DNA of 64,000 nt from Ctenosaura bakeri. Lineage: Eukaryota > Chordata > Lepidosauria > Squamata > Iguanidae. Under the pieces are notes generated by a model. The model had not been told where the DNA came from. It did not search any database and was given only the letters and a program-made list of their open reading frames with translations. Location of the stretch: contig CAOLHI010000919.1 in assembly GCA_948474755.1 (NCBI GenBank), positions 186,001 to 250,000 on the forward strand. Direction: 5' to 3'. The position numbers and the translations under genes were made by a program. This document shows positions 30,785 through 40,949 of the stretch, one piece after another (position 1 is the stretch's first letter; the number at the start of each line of letters is the position of its first letter).

Positions 30785-32215
30785 TAGTAGCATGAGTGAG
30801 AATGGAACCTTTGACTCTTCAACCTGGATCATGAGGAGAAGGAAGACAATGATGTACAGTGCCAATGGTGACGAGGAGAAGGTGATAGTTGAGCCCCTGA
30901 TTGGGGTTCTGTAGCAGTAGATTGCTGTTCCAATTGTTGCTGAACCCAAGATTCAGACTGATCTCCTGAAGATCACCTGATTCGCCCTGCTGATGAGTCA
31001 ACAATTTTGCTGTCAGAGGCCACTCAGGCGTCAAGTAGTCCTGCTAAATGAACAATACCCTGAGATGCTGAAGGGGAAGGTGCCTGTATTAGTGGCACCG
31101 GAGTCTTCTGGGAGAAAGGGTGAAGTTCTGTCGGTTCTGTGATCTCCTGAATTGGTAGAGAGTGTTGTTGTTGACAATCCTGTGAAGAATAACATGAGGG
31201 AAGATCCCTCAAGCTCTTCTTCTTGCACTTCTTGGTTGAAGCACGTGAGATAGATATTCCTGGAGTAAGAGGAACCCATCTTCTCTCTCAATACACCCTG
31301 GTTAGGTTCTGAAGAACCTTCGGCCTGTTGGAGGTGTTCATCTCTAGGTCTCAACACGACCGCCCTTCAGTCTTCCTGTTCCACCTGTAGCTGCCTTGTT
31401 GAGGGGTGTTGAGGCGATACCATGGCAGGCAAAGATGTCAGGGCTGAAGGTGGATGGTTTCCTTGAGTTTCCTCTTCTCTTGATGACTGAGAAGCCAGCC
31501 TCATAGCCAACGATGAAGCAAATGGCACTGACATCACTCTTGGTGCCATCTGCTGCTTAGTTGAGCAAAAGTTACCAAAGCAGTATGTAATAGTGTCTTC
31601 TAAGTGGCCATGTCAGAGGCACTAACTACCTTCTCCCAGAACAGGGCCTTGAGTCTGCCTGCTCTATTTGTGAAGTGAAGAGTTGGCAATGAGAGCAAGA
31701 TGTTGTGCCCAAACAGAGAAGGCACTTGGAGTGTCCATCCTTATCTGAGATCTTGCCTCCCCAAGAAGAGCAGCTTTAAAGACCGCTGCTGAGGCCATAC
31801 AATGGAGAGATCTTAGCTGTTCATCTATCAACCAAAAGCAGATATCTTAGCCAGTCCAATCCCATAAAATTACCAAGCCACAATGCAAAAAAAATGAGCC
31901 GTAAACCATAAGACAAGACAAGGTAAGTACAAAGACCATGAAAGACACATAGGAAAAGGATCCTAATGGCACTGATGCCACAGTGAATGAAAAGGGACTA
32001 AGGGCTTTGGTAGGAAGGTGGCTTTATAGCCTTTGGAGATGTGGATGGGGTTCCTACTGAAATGCTTGTCATCAGGCTCTATAAGATTCCAAACCACACA
32101 TTGCGCAGGTGCAGATGATCCATTTGTGTGAGTCACAGAGACCATGAAGAATGAAACAGTCAGAATTTCAGGATATGCTGGGCAAACATTTGGTTGCCCG
32201 AATTCAACCAATCCC
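30785..32215 (-). mobile_element. DIRS-like 5' segment in inverse orientation
   Basis: The minus strand begins near 32170 with GACTGTTTCATTCTTCATGG then TCTGTGACTCACACAAATGG. It continues through GCGCAATGTGTGGTTTGGAA, a TATAAAGCC box (about 32019-32027) and TGGCATCAGTGCCATTAGGA. This is the layout I associate with DIRS left ends. A gag-like serine-rich stretch follows down to 30785, with ASQSSREEETQGNHPP and LQQAEGSSEPNQGV. It stops where the plus-strand recombinase ends. It may be a second truncated copy, or a displaced 5' part of the same element. Confidence 0.65.
32019..32027 (-). promoter_or_regulatory. DIRS TATA-like promoter box
   Basis: The minus strand reads GGCTATAAAGCCACC around this position, downstream of the DIRS terminal block. 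Placement near the 5' end fits an element promoter. Function is inferred. Confidence 0.45.
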
Positions 32216-33223
32216 TACATGAACTAGAAGCCATCTAGGCAAATATTGGAGAATTATACCTTGGCCTCTATATTTTGCTCAAATATTTTACCCATATTTG
32301 TCCTGAAACCTATGTGTAGGAAGAGGAACCTACACATAGGGAAATATTTTTGGAGAATAAAGTGGGTAAAGTACACACAAAAATGTCCACATAGAAAGAA
32401 AACAGATGTCCATAAAAATACTTTCATGTTAATGTTACTCTTGCCCTATCCTTAACATTCTTTTCCTTTTCCATTGCTCTTTCTCCTTAGATTTTTTTTT
32501 TTTAATCCCCCATCTCAGTAATAATAATATTGCAAATCATGGCTTAAATATGCAATCTCAGCACAATGAGGGGCTCTGTTGCAGCCGACAAGGAAGTCTG
32601 GCATCACCCTGGATGCTGTCCAGACTAATCCATCCCAGATCCTGGGGAGCTTCTCTTTTCCAGCACAGCTAGACCCATGGCAATAACAGAACTCTGTTGT
32701 GAGAGATAACAGCAATTCCGTTCTTACTGGGGATAGAATGCAGATCTCTTGGCAGCATTCAGCCAGTGCAACACAGCTGGGATCTGTCTGATATTTTGAA
32801 GCACTGCTGCCTTAATTAAGATGCAATTACACTTTTTGGTACAACCACCTCCTGATAGGGGTATGGCTTACTTCCCTCCACATATTCTAAGAGGACAGAA
32901 AGCGAGTTCATGGAAAACATGAGTTCCTCCCCTCCCCCCGCACCACATGCACACAGATACACACATACACACATAATGTGATTGTGCCCTTCAGGGAATC
33001 AAATTGCTGAAGAGACTTGGTGGTGGACATCCCCACTGGGGCAGATACCTTTGTAGACAAAGTAGAAATAGAAGGTACATTGAGATCTACGGCCATCATT
33101 GGATAATTTACAGGAGACTGGCATAAATTTTTCTGGCCCCAGTTTTTCACAAAAACAACAACACATGCACTTTTTCAGTCTATATTCGCCATATAATAGT
33201 TCACAGTCTTCCATAACTGAACA
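32216..33223. other. No recognised feature
   Basis: Contains an imperfect CCTATGTGTAGGAAGAGGAA / CCTACACATAGG inverted repeat at 32310-32340 and a short (CA)n stretch at 32945-32975. No gene or family recognised. Confidence 0.45.
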
Positions 33224-33425
33224 CGTTGTTGTTATTATTGCAACCCTAATGTATAGTTTTCTTGGCAAGATTTATTCCAAGTTTTGCCATTGTTTCCTCT
33301 TGGCTAAGACTATGAAAATATGATTTGCCCAAGGTCACCAAATGGGTTCCCATGGCTGAGCCAGGATTCAAACTCTGGTCTCTCAGACCCCTAGTCCAGC
33401 ACTCACTCTAGTACATCACACTGGC
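33224..33425 (-). mobile_element. tRNA-derived SINE with BovB-like tail, long-centre form
   Basis: TTCTTGGCAAGATTTATTCC (33258-33277), TTGCCATTGTTTCCTCTTGG, TTTGCCCAAGGTCACCAAAT and ACTCTGGTCTCTCAGACCCC give the minus-strand tail-to-head order. The degraded tail begins near GTTGTTGTTATTATTGCAAC. Confidence 0.82.
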
Positions 33426-33440
33426 AAAGCCTACAGGTTT

Positions 33441-33629
33441 TCTTAGAATCATAGAGTTGGAAGTGACCACTGGGCTCATCAAGTCCAACCCCCTGCAATG
33501 CAGGAACACCCATCAAAGCATTCCCAACAGACAGCCATCCAGCCTCTGCTTAAAAACTTCCAAAGAAGGACACTCTACCACACTCCATTGAGGCAGCAGA
33601 TTCCACTGCCGGACAGCTCTGACTGTCAG
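33441..33629 (-). mobile_element. CR1 LINE 3' fragment
   Basis: TTAGAATCATAGAGTTGGAA at the left, CCAACCCCCTGCAATGCAGG in the middle, and CACTGCCGGACAGCTCTGAC at the right. It is cut short and directly abuts a SINE. Confidence 0.88.
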
Positions 33630-33740
33630 TAAGATTTGTTCAGAACGAGTTTGCAATTGTCTTCCCCTGAGACTGAGAAAGTGTGACTTGTCCAAGTTCA
33701 CCCAGTAGGTTTCCATGGCCAAAGGGAGATTTGAATCCTA

Positions 33741-34414
33741 GGCCCTTTCCACACACGGCGAGGAAATCGCACAGCGACAATCCAGGTGGCGTTTTTCTTT
33801 ATCCCCGCGAACACAGATACTAAATTAAGAGCTTCCACATGGCTCCAGAGTGAGGCAGTTTAGCGCGTGTTATTGCATTCACACCATATTCTCAGGGTCA
33901 CTCCCCTTACTATCCTTTCCCCGCCCTCTTCGGCTGTGATTGGCTGTATTTTGATTTTTAAAAACGGCGCGGCGCAGCAGTACACACATCATTACGCACA
34001 TGCGGCCACCAAGGTCCTCCCACGATGCTATTCCCCCCCTCGGGCCCTGCCCCACCTTCTTTTGGTGCCGCTGTGGAGAGAGTTAGGGTTTTTTCCTGCC
34101 TGCCTTTCCGTTTGCTTTCTGCTGCTTTGGGTATGGAGAAAGAGCTGCTGACGAACATTGCTGGGGCCCTTGCCCCGCTTATGACAGTGCTTGCGGTTGC
34201 GCTCGCCACGCTGCAAACATGGTGGGCCACGGATAGAGCCAGGAGGCAAAAGCGCACCCGACAATGTCGCAATGCTGGGCCCAATGTTAGGTCATATTTG
34301 CCGGTGCTGAGAGTCCTCTCGCGGTGTGTGCCGCACCCAAGAAGATGGTGGGTTTGGGAGAGGATGCACAGGACGTGGTGGACAGAGGAGGTTCTCGAGA
34401 AATGGGATGAAAAT
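33741..34414 (+). mobile_element. Harbinger autonomous element, 5' part only
   Basis: Starts with the family terminus GGCCCTTTCCACACACGGCG. It carries a GC-rich leader and the beginning of a transposase-type gene. CTA flanks both sides (33738-33740, 34415-34417), but no inverted terminal repeat is visible at the right end. It is probably the type of autonomous element that mobilised the Harbinger-like MITEs here, and is the only one with coding sequence. Confidence 0.75.
34133..34414 (+). pseudogene. Harbinger transposase N-terminal fragment
   Basis: A 94-codon open stretch starts MEKELLTNIAGALAPLM, followed by a hydrophobic segment and a basic RARRQKRTRQ stretch. It reaches PRRWWVWERMHRTWWTEEVL (about codons 70-89) and EKWDEN. 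The RRWWVxxRxxxxWWxxxVxxxWD pattern is the conserved entry to PIF/Harbinger (HARBI1-like) transposases, just before the helix-turn-helix-like region. The catalytic DDE domain is absent because the element ends here and SINE sequence follows. The frame runs on into the SINE by chance, to 34558. An upstream in-frame ATG exists at 34025. I chose 34133 because conserved-looking sequence begins there. Confidence 0.72.
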
Positions 34415-34475
34415 CTAGTTTCCTGGAGTCCTCATGGAAAACATTCAAACCACTACATCACCCTTTGTACACCAA

Positions 34476-35730
34476 GCTGCCAGGATGACTTGGGGTCTTG
34501 TTTCTTAATTCTGATTGATAATGTTGCCAAGTCCAGTTTTTTAATCATGACAAAGTAGATGTAGAATGTTTGAGGCTGTGGGGACTGAATTGTATATAAA
34601 ATGTTAAAGACACATGTTCACCAGAACAAAGTTTTTCACACTCAGATGTTTTCAAATCTTGTGTATTTATGACAAAAGAAATGCTTGTAACTGGGAAAGG
34701 TGCACCATACCTGGGCAATTTTGCTTCCCAAGTGTATGCTTGCTTCCTCTACACCTTTTAAAAGATATAATATCAAAACAAAGACTTATAAATAATAGAT
34801 AAAAAATGTGCCATTAAGTATCAATTCGAAGGGGAGAGGGATGCTTAGAAACTAGAAAACAAATTGTTCCAACAGCAGGAGTTGGCAACACATTGTGGCA
34901 TTTTCCCCCCACTACAAAACAAAGCTTTTGTCTCTTAGGCAGCTCATGGACACTGTGGTTGTCATGGTAAGTACTTTTTTTTTTTTTTTTAAACACAAGC
35001 ACTATAAATAGTCATCTTGTTTGCTGGCCAAAAATGTAAGTGAGAGATGCGCTAGTCACACAGGTGTTCCAGGCAAAGCCATGAAAGGTTACATGGTTGT
35101 TTACCCAAACAAGTGATGTTGGATAATGCACCTGCTCGGTGATATTATAATGGCAGGAGGTTGTTTCCTATACGTGGCAACTCACTGATATACAACAACT
35201 AGTTCCTTTCGGGGGACCTTTCCTAATTTTTTATATCCATGGGTGAAGATGTCCCCTGGGCTATGCTATATTCATAATGAAAATAAAGTTTCATTTGTAA
35301 GCCATGGTTAGGCTTTGCATTTCAAGGACAAATAGTATGGCATGAATGCTATACACAAACCAAACATGGTAGATTAAATCAGTTGGCTGATTTCTGTCCT
35401 TCTGTCCTATAAGCTAATATTGTTATTTGTCATTCCTTTGATCACACTGGTATTTACCCCACCTGCCCTTTATACTGGCTTCTGGTACCACCAAAATCCA
35501 TCAGACTCTTATTCTTAGATCCTGTTGCTAGCTGTCAGCCCACCCTTTGACCTGGATCTCCAAAAGTGCCTAGTCCATTATTAGGTAGAATATTGGTGAT
35601 TAAAACGAATGTGCCCCCCCCAAAAAATATTATTTCTATTCCGGACAATTCCGGTTATAGTTTAACAACTTACCTTTTAGCAACTGGCAAAGACATATCT
35701 CAAAATTCCTGCAGCAAGAGAAGAAACCAA
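34476..35730. other. No recognised feature
   Basis: No family or exon recognised. A poly-T run at 34974-34990 may be an old retroposon tail. Confidence 0.45.
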
Positions 35731-35934
35731 GGCCATTTCTGCACTACACTGTTATAGTGCTATTATTCCACATTCCACCTCCAGTGGAATTCCAGGATTT
35801 GTAGTTTACTGAGGCCAAAACAGCTCCCAGGCTGAGAATTCTAAAGGCCCCTACCTCAAGTGCAAACCCCAGGATTCCACAGGAGGTTGAAAGTGGAATA
35901 ATAGCACTGTAATAGTGTAGTATGGAAAGGCCCC
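35731..35934. mobile_element. Harbinger-like MITE (family A), long form
   Basis: GGCCATTTCTGCACTACACT at the left and AATAGTGTAGTATGGAAAGG at the right. The centre holds GGCTGAGAATTCTAAAGGCC. Flanks do not give a clean duplication. Confidence 0.85.
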
Positions 35935-36264
35935 TAGAATGAAAGAGTAAGTATTGCAAGATATAAACAGAGGAGATGGGGTGTCACTTCCAGACTTAAA
36001 AGATATATTTTTATGCATCGACCATCATCCGGTTGAAAGATTAATTTTTTTTAAAAAAAGAAAGCACAATCTACTTATACAAAGCAAAAAAACAAAAACA
36101 AAAAACACATCCATACAAACCTGGACAGACATCTACACATAATTAAAACAAATATTGACAAAACATTAACCATAACCGTAGCACCAATTCCCCTCTTCTA
36201 GTACCCAAGCAGAGATGTTGGAAGGCATCACTCCCAGCATCATTCCAAGACCTTTTCAGACTTT

Positions 36265-36400
36265 TTGTTTGTTTGTTTAAAGTATTTCTGTTTCGCCTCC
36301 CAATCCACAAGGGCTCCCCAGACGATGATCAAATAAAAAGCAATTAAAACAATACAAAGAGCTTTTTAAAAAGTTAAAACCCCTTAAAATGCTTTCCTCC
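36265..36400 (-). mobile_element. L2-like LINE 3' end fragment
   Basis: TTCTGTTTCGCCTCCCAATC, CAAGGGCTCCCCAGACGATG and AAAAGCAATTAAAACAATAC follow the 3' UTR layout of the L2 copy at 45.5 kb. No coding part. Confidence 0.5.
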
Positions 36401-36675
36401 TTGTAAATCACATCGGAGCTCTAGCAATACCTGTAGGAAAGTTAAAACTATTTGCTACAGCAACATTGGACTAAAATCAGCATCTCTCTGTTTGTTTCAG
36501 TCCCCCATTTGAAGAAGCTGGCAATAGTTTAAGGGTGAGACTGGGTTGGGAGAGAGTACTGGAGACTGTGCAGCAAACACACTGTCCTAGATTCTTGCTT
36601 GAGAATATGCACTGTAACAATGACCTCATCCCATTAGTATTCTAAGATAAAGATAGGGTGCCTCTGTGTGTGGGT

Positions 36676-36899
36676 CCATGTGTTCATGTGCCTTTCAAGT
36701 CCCTTGTGGACACACACTGACCCCATGAATTTCACAGAGTTTTCTTAGCCAAGGAGTACTCAGAGATGGTTTTGCCAGTTCCTTCCTCTGAAATATAGCC
36801 TACAGCACCTAGTATTTGTTGGTGGTCTCTCATCCAAGTACTAACTAGGTCTGACCCTGCTTAGCTTCCAAGATCAGATAGGAACTAGTACCTTTAGGG
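36676..36899 (-). mobile_element. 5S rRNA-derived SINE
   Basis: On the plus strand GGTCTCTCATCCAAGTACTA then CCCTGCTTAGCTTCCAAGAT then CAGATAGGAACTAGTACC (36828-36893) is the reverse complement of 5S rRNA, including the internal promoter region. To its left is a body (TTCTTAGCCAAGGAGTACTC, AGCCTACAGCACCTAGTATT) and a BovB-like tail near 36676-36720. This is a SINE3-type element; similar ones are known in squamates. A SPIN-like hAT interrupts its head at 36900. Confidence 0.85.
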
Positions 36900-37695
36900 C
36901 AGTGGTTCTCAACCCTCCTAATGCCACGACCCCTTAATACAGTTCCTCATGTTGTGGTGACCCCCAACCATAAAATCATTTTCGTTATTATTTATTTATG
37001 TATTTATTTATTATTTAGTTAGTTATTTCCAACATCAAATAGATTGGAAACATTGCCCTAAATCACTGCTCTGGATAGACTTCTAATGCCTAAAAACTGG
37101 TAACCCTCCCCCCTTTTTAAAGCACAGAAAGCGTCCATCAATGCCAGAATTAAGGCAGTAGTTCTAGTTCTGAATGTTGGGTTTCCACAGTTCAAAAAGC
37201 CAGTCACTCCCAAAAGCAATGCCAAAACAGCCCACATTTTACACGAGGCGCAGGGAGGAAAGGACAGGGAGAGAGGAAAGATGGCGGCGGCAGAAGCAGA
37301 CGCGTTTTGTTTCACTCCCTCCCTTCCTCCCTCCCTTAAAGGGAGTGTGGATGCTGAACATACAAAAAGCGAGGAATGCAAGACAGTCAGGGCGAAGAAC
37401 ACAACATGTGCATGTGGCAAGCGCCAAGGGTCCACGCACAACAAGAGAGAGAGGAGAAAGTCATCCTGGCTATTTCTGCACTAGACTGTTATAGCACTAT
37501 TATTCCACTTTCACCATCCTATGGAATCCTGAGGTTTGCAGTTTGAACCCCAGCGCAGGGGTCTCAAAAGCACTGCTCCCATTGGCTGCGAGGCCACCTT
37601 CTTTTAAAAGGGGGGCAGGATTGAGGAGCGGTGACCCCTGTGAAATGGTCGTTCGACCCCCAAAGGGGTCCCGACCCCCAGGTTGAGAACCACTG
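36900..37695. mobile_element. SPIN-like hAT element with cargo, copy 2
   Basis: Ends CAGTGGTTCTCAACCCTCC and GGTTGAGAACCACTG lie inside a perfect 8-bp duplication CTTTAGGG (36892-36899, 37696-37703). Inner blocks TAATGCCACGACCCCTTAAT and GACCCCTGTGAAATGGTCGT match copy 1. The interior (about 37030-37640) is unrelated to that of copy 1. It includes a CpG-containing stretch with AAGATGGCGGC at 37278-37288 and a partial Harbinger-like MITE. Confidence 0.88.
37468..37545. mobile_element. Harbinger-like MITE (family A), left arm only
   Basis: GGCTATTTCTGCACTAGACT through TGAGGTTTGCAGTTT, then unrelated sequence. The right arm is missing. Nested in the SPIN-like hAT. Confidence 0.8.
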
Positions 37696-37703
37696 CTTTA
37701 GGG

Positions 37704-38377
37704 GATTTAGGCTCGCTGCCTCCTACTTTTACACTGACCTTCACTCTGATGCCTTCTTTTATGGCATCCTCAGACATCATTATTGCTGCTGTCTGGAGGG
37801 ACTTCTTCTGATCACTGTGTTTGTCACCTTCTTTGAACTAACCACCTACTTTCTGATCCGAGTTTGGAATTTTGATTATTAGAAGGGACTAGTTACATTA
37901 CTAATTACCCTCAGCACCAAGCAGGTCACTACATGTGACTGTTACTGCAATCCAGAAAATAAGTTACTGAATTACTCATTATTAACACATTACATTACTG
38001 GAGTCTTCCTTCTCCTTTATAGCTGGTGCTTCTGATTCTTCTTGGCTCCAAAACTCACTGCAAAGACATCACCCATGTGGCGATCTCTTCTCCCATTGCT
38101 TAGACTGTAACAAGTAACAGTAACGAGGAACCCAGTAAAAAGTAATGGGCAAAATCTGAAATATAACTTGAAAAATATTAAATTAGAGCCCTGACCACTA
38201 TAAGGCAAGAGCTAACACCATTCCAGCTAGGTATTCCAGCAACTTTTTGTTTTTTTATGAATAACTCATTATTTTAAAGCTCTATTTCTGACAATAGGTG
38301 AGCTTGCTCACAACTTCTCTGTGTGTGCCCAAGGAGACCACAATGAAGAAGATCTGGCTTCCATATCTGTGTGTATT
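37704..38377. other. No recognised feature
   Basis: The first ~15 bp may be the remaining head of the 5S SINE. The rest is unrecognised. Confidence 0.4.
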
Positions 38378-38760
38378 TGTTACTGTAGTTTCTAGCCCGG
38401 ATTTGTGGGATATTAGATATCACTTTGATATCAATAATTTGGCCTTCTCTACCTATTCCTCTCCTGCGAAAAAGTCTTATATCTACTCTTTCATCAGTAA
38501 GACTATATCTACTCTTTTATCATCTTAAATAATTGCTTCTGCAGTTTTTCAAACTGCCTTCCCTCTGCTGTTACTGCAATTCCTAAGCCGCACTTGGGGT
38601 GATATTAGATATCACTTTGATATCAATAATTTGACTTTCTTCTACCATCCCTCTCCACGTGTCTGCGAGGTCCCCCGGACAAGCTCGCAGAAAGGCACAG
38701 CCACTAATTGCTGTAATATTCCAACACAATACAGGCTGGCCAGAAATAGCCGCCCCACCG
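38378..38760 (+). repeat. Tandem duplication of the LTR 5' end, ~191-bp offset
   Basis: GATATTAGATATCACTTTGA and ATCAATAATTTG occur twice, near 38410 and 38602. Each is preceded by TGTTACTG. Similarity is clear for ~85 bp and then fades. Confidence 0.75.
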
Positions 38761-39013
38761 CTTCAGGAGGCCTCGAAGGCAAGTACTCTATTATGTATGC
38801 ACGCTACTTACAAAGAACTCCCTGCCCCCAGCAGGCAGCTTGATTAGAAGAATCCTCATCTGTCAAGCACTTCGCGTTTGCATACTGTCTACTCTATTGT
38901 CAGTTCAGACCTAACTCAATCATGCTAAATTCTGACCTTTCAGAGGCTTTGTCTCCAGCCTGAAACTCATTGTTTTCCCCAAGTATGGACTAGCCTACGG
39001 CCACATTTTCCCC

Positions 39014-39020
39014 TATAAAA
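39014..39020 (+). promoter_or_regulatory. LTR TATA box
   Basis: TATAAAA within CCCCTATAAAAACCCC, ~270 bp upstream of the polyadenylation signal. Confidence 0.6.
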
Positions 39021-39282
39021 ACCCCTGACTTTGAGAGCTTCTTCAGATTGCTCCCGACTTCCATCTCGCCTTGCTGCCGCTTTGCTTGGAGAGCCTTCCC
39101 CTCAGTGCCACGTACTGAGAACTCCATACCTCCGAACTTCGCTGCAGACTACCCGGGCTTCAGGACAGGTGCAGTATTACCCAAACCAACAATTCCTCTT
39201 AAAAATCCCTCTATCCCACTCCAACCTTTATTTCTATAGTTATCTGTGTGAGTGTGTTGCATACACTGTTTGATTGTATTTT

Positions 39283-39288
39283 AATAAA
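39283..39288 (+). terminator. LTR polyadenylation signal
   Basis: AATAAA followed within 40 bp by a T/GT-rich stretch (TCTTGTTTGCTCC). Confidence 0.6.
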
Positions 39289-39798
39289 GATCACAATTAT
39301 TATCTCAATCTTGTTTGCTCCTTGACTTGGCCTGACCCCATAGACATTGGGTGAAAGATCTTGCTCCGTTGCCCTACCTCTCGTATTGCTAGCTTGTGCT
39401 CTGTGCTATTTTCCCCAACTTATATAACTGAGAGTGCATTTGGGTGTCCCTCCCAGGACCCCCAGAAAACAGGGTAACAGATTCACATGGATATGTGTGC
39501 ATTCAGCCCTACCTGCTTTGGTGTCTTGTCTTTGTGATACTGTTGCATTCATTTCAAAAGGTCTTTGGTTGCTGGTTTGCAGCAACTAAAAAGGAACTAA
39601 ATAGGGATATCCCTGAAAGCATGCACATGAAGGACTGAGGTAGTGCTCCTGGTTTGCTCAGCCCTTGGACATTGTGAATATGTCTTTGCATGGGCCAAAA
39701 TCCATATACGTGAACACACAGGCATTGAATGCACATTCAATGAACCACAATTCTAGTAAGACCTACTACTCCCCGTCTTTCCCCTCCCTCCATACATA

Positions 39799-39943
39799 GG
39801 CCACTTCCACAAGAGACTGTTATAGAGCTTTGATTCCACTTTCAACTTTCTATGGAATCCTGGGGTTTGCAGTTTCGGGAGGGGCCGGATAGGATGTTGA
39901 AAGTGGAATCAAAGCACTATAACAGTCTCATGCAGAAATGGCC
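39799..39943. mobile_element. Harbinger-like MITE (family A), short form
   Basis: GGCCACTTCCACAAGAGACT to TGCAGAAATGGCC, flanked by ATA on both sides (39796-39798, 39944-39946). The second arm is shortened. Confidence 0.88.
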
Positions 39944-39946
39944 ATA

Positions 39947-40490
39947 GACTTTGGAGAACAACTGCAGAAGAGGACAAGACTGGACAGCTCTGGAACTCCT
40001 TTCCACTTTGGCACAAAACAGTTTTTCTTTTCCTTTCCTAAATACTTAAATATGAGAGGGAAAGCAGAGACACCCATAGTTGTGGTTTCCTAGGGCCCAC
40101 AAATCTGATTTCACAAGCTGCTTCTTTCTCTTACATCCTTCAGCTTTTGTCTGTGGTAAAACTCTCATGGTGGAAACATCATTACTCTCATTCTGGCTTC
40201 AGTTTCATTCAACTTGTTATAACAATAGAATTTTATAGTCCCCAAGACAGCTCACCAAAGCAAATACTCTGCCCTGATGACCATAGTTTGTAGAGGGTCA
40301 GTGGATCTAGTTCTGACATCTGATCCGGTTGCTGAAGGGTTCCCTTCCGACAGTTGCACTGGACAAAGAGAAGACTTTTGAGGCAAAGGAAACCATTTTA
40401 AGAGAGAGCCCAGAGGTGGGACGTTTATTGTAATGCAAATATAAAGCCATCTTGTCAGTTACCTTGCCGTGGCTTGCTTGATCCTATGAT
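39947..40490. other. No recognised feature
   Basis: No family or gene recognised. Confidence 0.4.
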
Positions 40491-40949
40491 CAGTGATTCC
40501 CAACCTGGGTATGCATAGGCCAGGGGTGTGAATAAAGCCATCAAGGGGTACACCAGGAAAAAAATGGTGGGAAAAGTCACATGCATCAACAGTGTAAGAC
40601 AAGATGCAAGTCAAAAGTTGTGAAATTAATGGAATATTATGACAAGAGGTGGAGTGGGTTCCTTTGTTATTTAACCTCAAGAAAAGCCCCATTTCCTTGC
40701 TTTGTTATTTTGGTGAATGGTGGGGAGTCCCACTCTCTTCTTCACATACATTAGAGTGCTGTTGCATTGGTACCGGTGTATCTATAAGTGGGCACCTCAG
40801 TCAGTCCTGTGAGCAGCGATCATTGAGTGAGTTCTTCTGGCTCTTCTCTACAGCAACTATATTAATTGCAAACATTTTGCTAAGGTGAAGGATACAATTT
40901 ATGGAAATGGGCTGCCAAGGAGCACACAAGTGAAAAAAGCTTGGGATCT
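40491..40949. mobile_element. Possible degraded hAT element
   Basis: Starts CAGTGATTCCCAACCTGGG, a hAT-type end, after CCTATGAT. A degraded AAGCTTGGGAT precedes CTATAAT at 40943-40956. The ends and flanks match only partly, so this is tentative. Confidence 0.35.

Larger units (their letters stand above)
33630..34475 (-). mobile_element. tRNA-derived SINE interrupted by a Harbinger relic
   Basis: The SINE core TTCACCCAGTAGGTTTCCAT and TTTGAATCCTA (left, 33630-33740) continue after the insertion as CTAGTTTCCTGGAGTCCTCA then CATTCAAACCACTACATCAC (34415-34455). The order and register match an uninterrupted SINE once one CTA is removed. Confidence 0.8.
38378..39479 (+). mobile_element. Solo LTR, same family as 2433-3305
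   Basis: Begins TGTTACTGTAG and ends CAGGGTAACA. Contains TATAAAA at 39014-39020 and AATAAA at 39283-39288 in the right order. It shares TTAGATATCACTTTGATATC-type and TTGGCCTTCTCTACC blocks with the minus-strand LTR at 2.4 kb. The 5' end is duplicated in tandem (38378 and 38569 both start TGTTACTG). No primer-binding site or retroviral gene follows. Confidence 0.8.

Noticed and set aside
34025..34558. Full 177-codon frame as one gene
   Set aside because: Only codons from 34133 to about 34414 look like Harbinger transposase. The remainder is leader and read-through into a SINE.
35954..36142. Possible L1-type ORF2 fragment (INRGDGVSLPDLKDIF)
   Set aside because: A short GG-LP-like phrase only. 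Too little sequence and no neighbouring L1 blocks.
36828..36893. Functional 5S rRNA gene
   Set aside because: Only a mutated part of 5S is present, attached to a SINE body and tail, and it is interrupted by a hAT.
39480..39798. Internal retroviral region after the 38.4-kb LTR
   Set aside because: No primer-binding site and no gag, pol or env motif follows the LTR end, so it is called a solo LTR.
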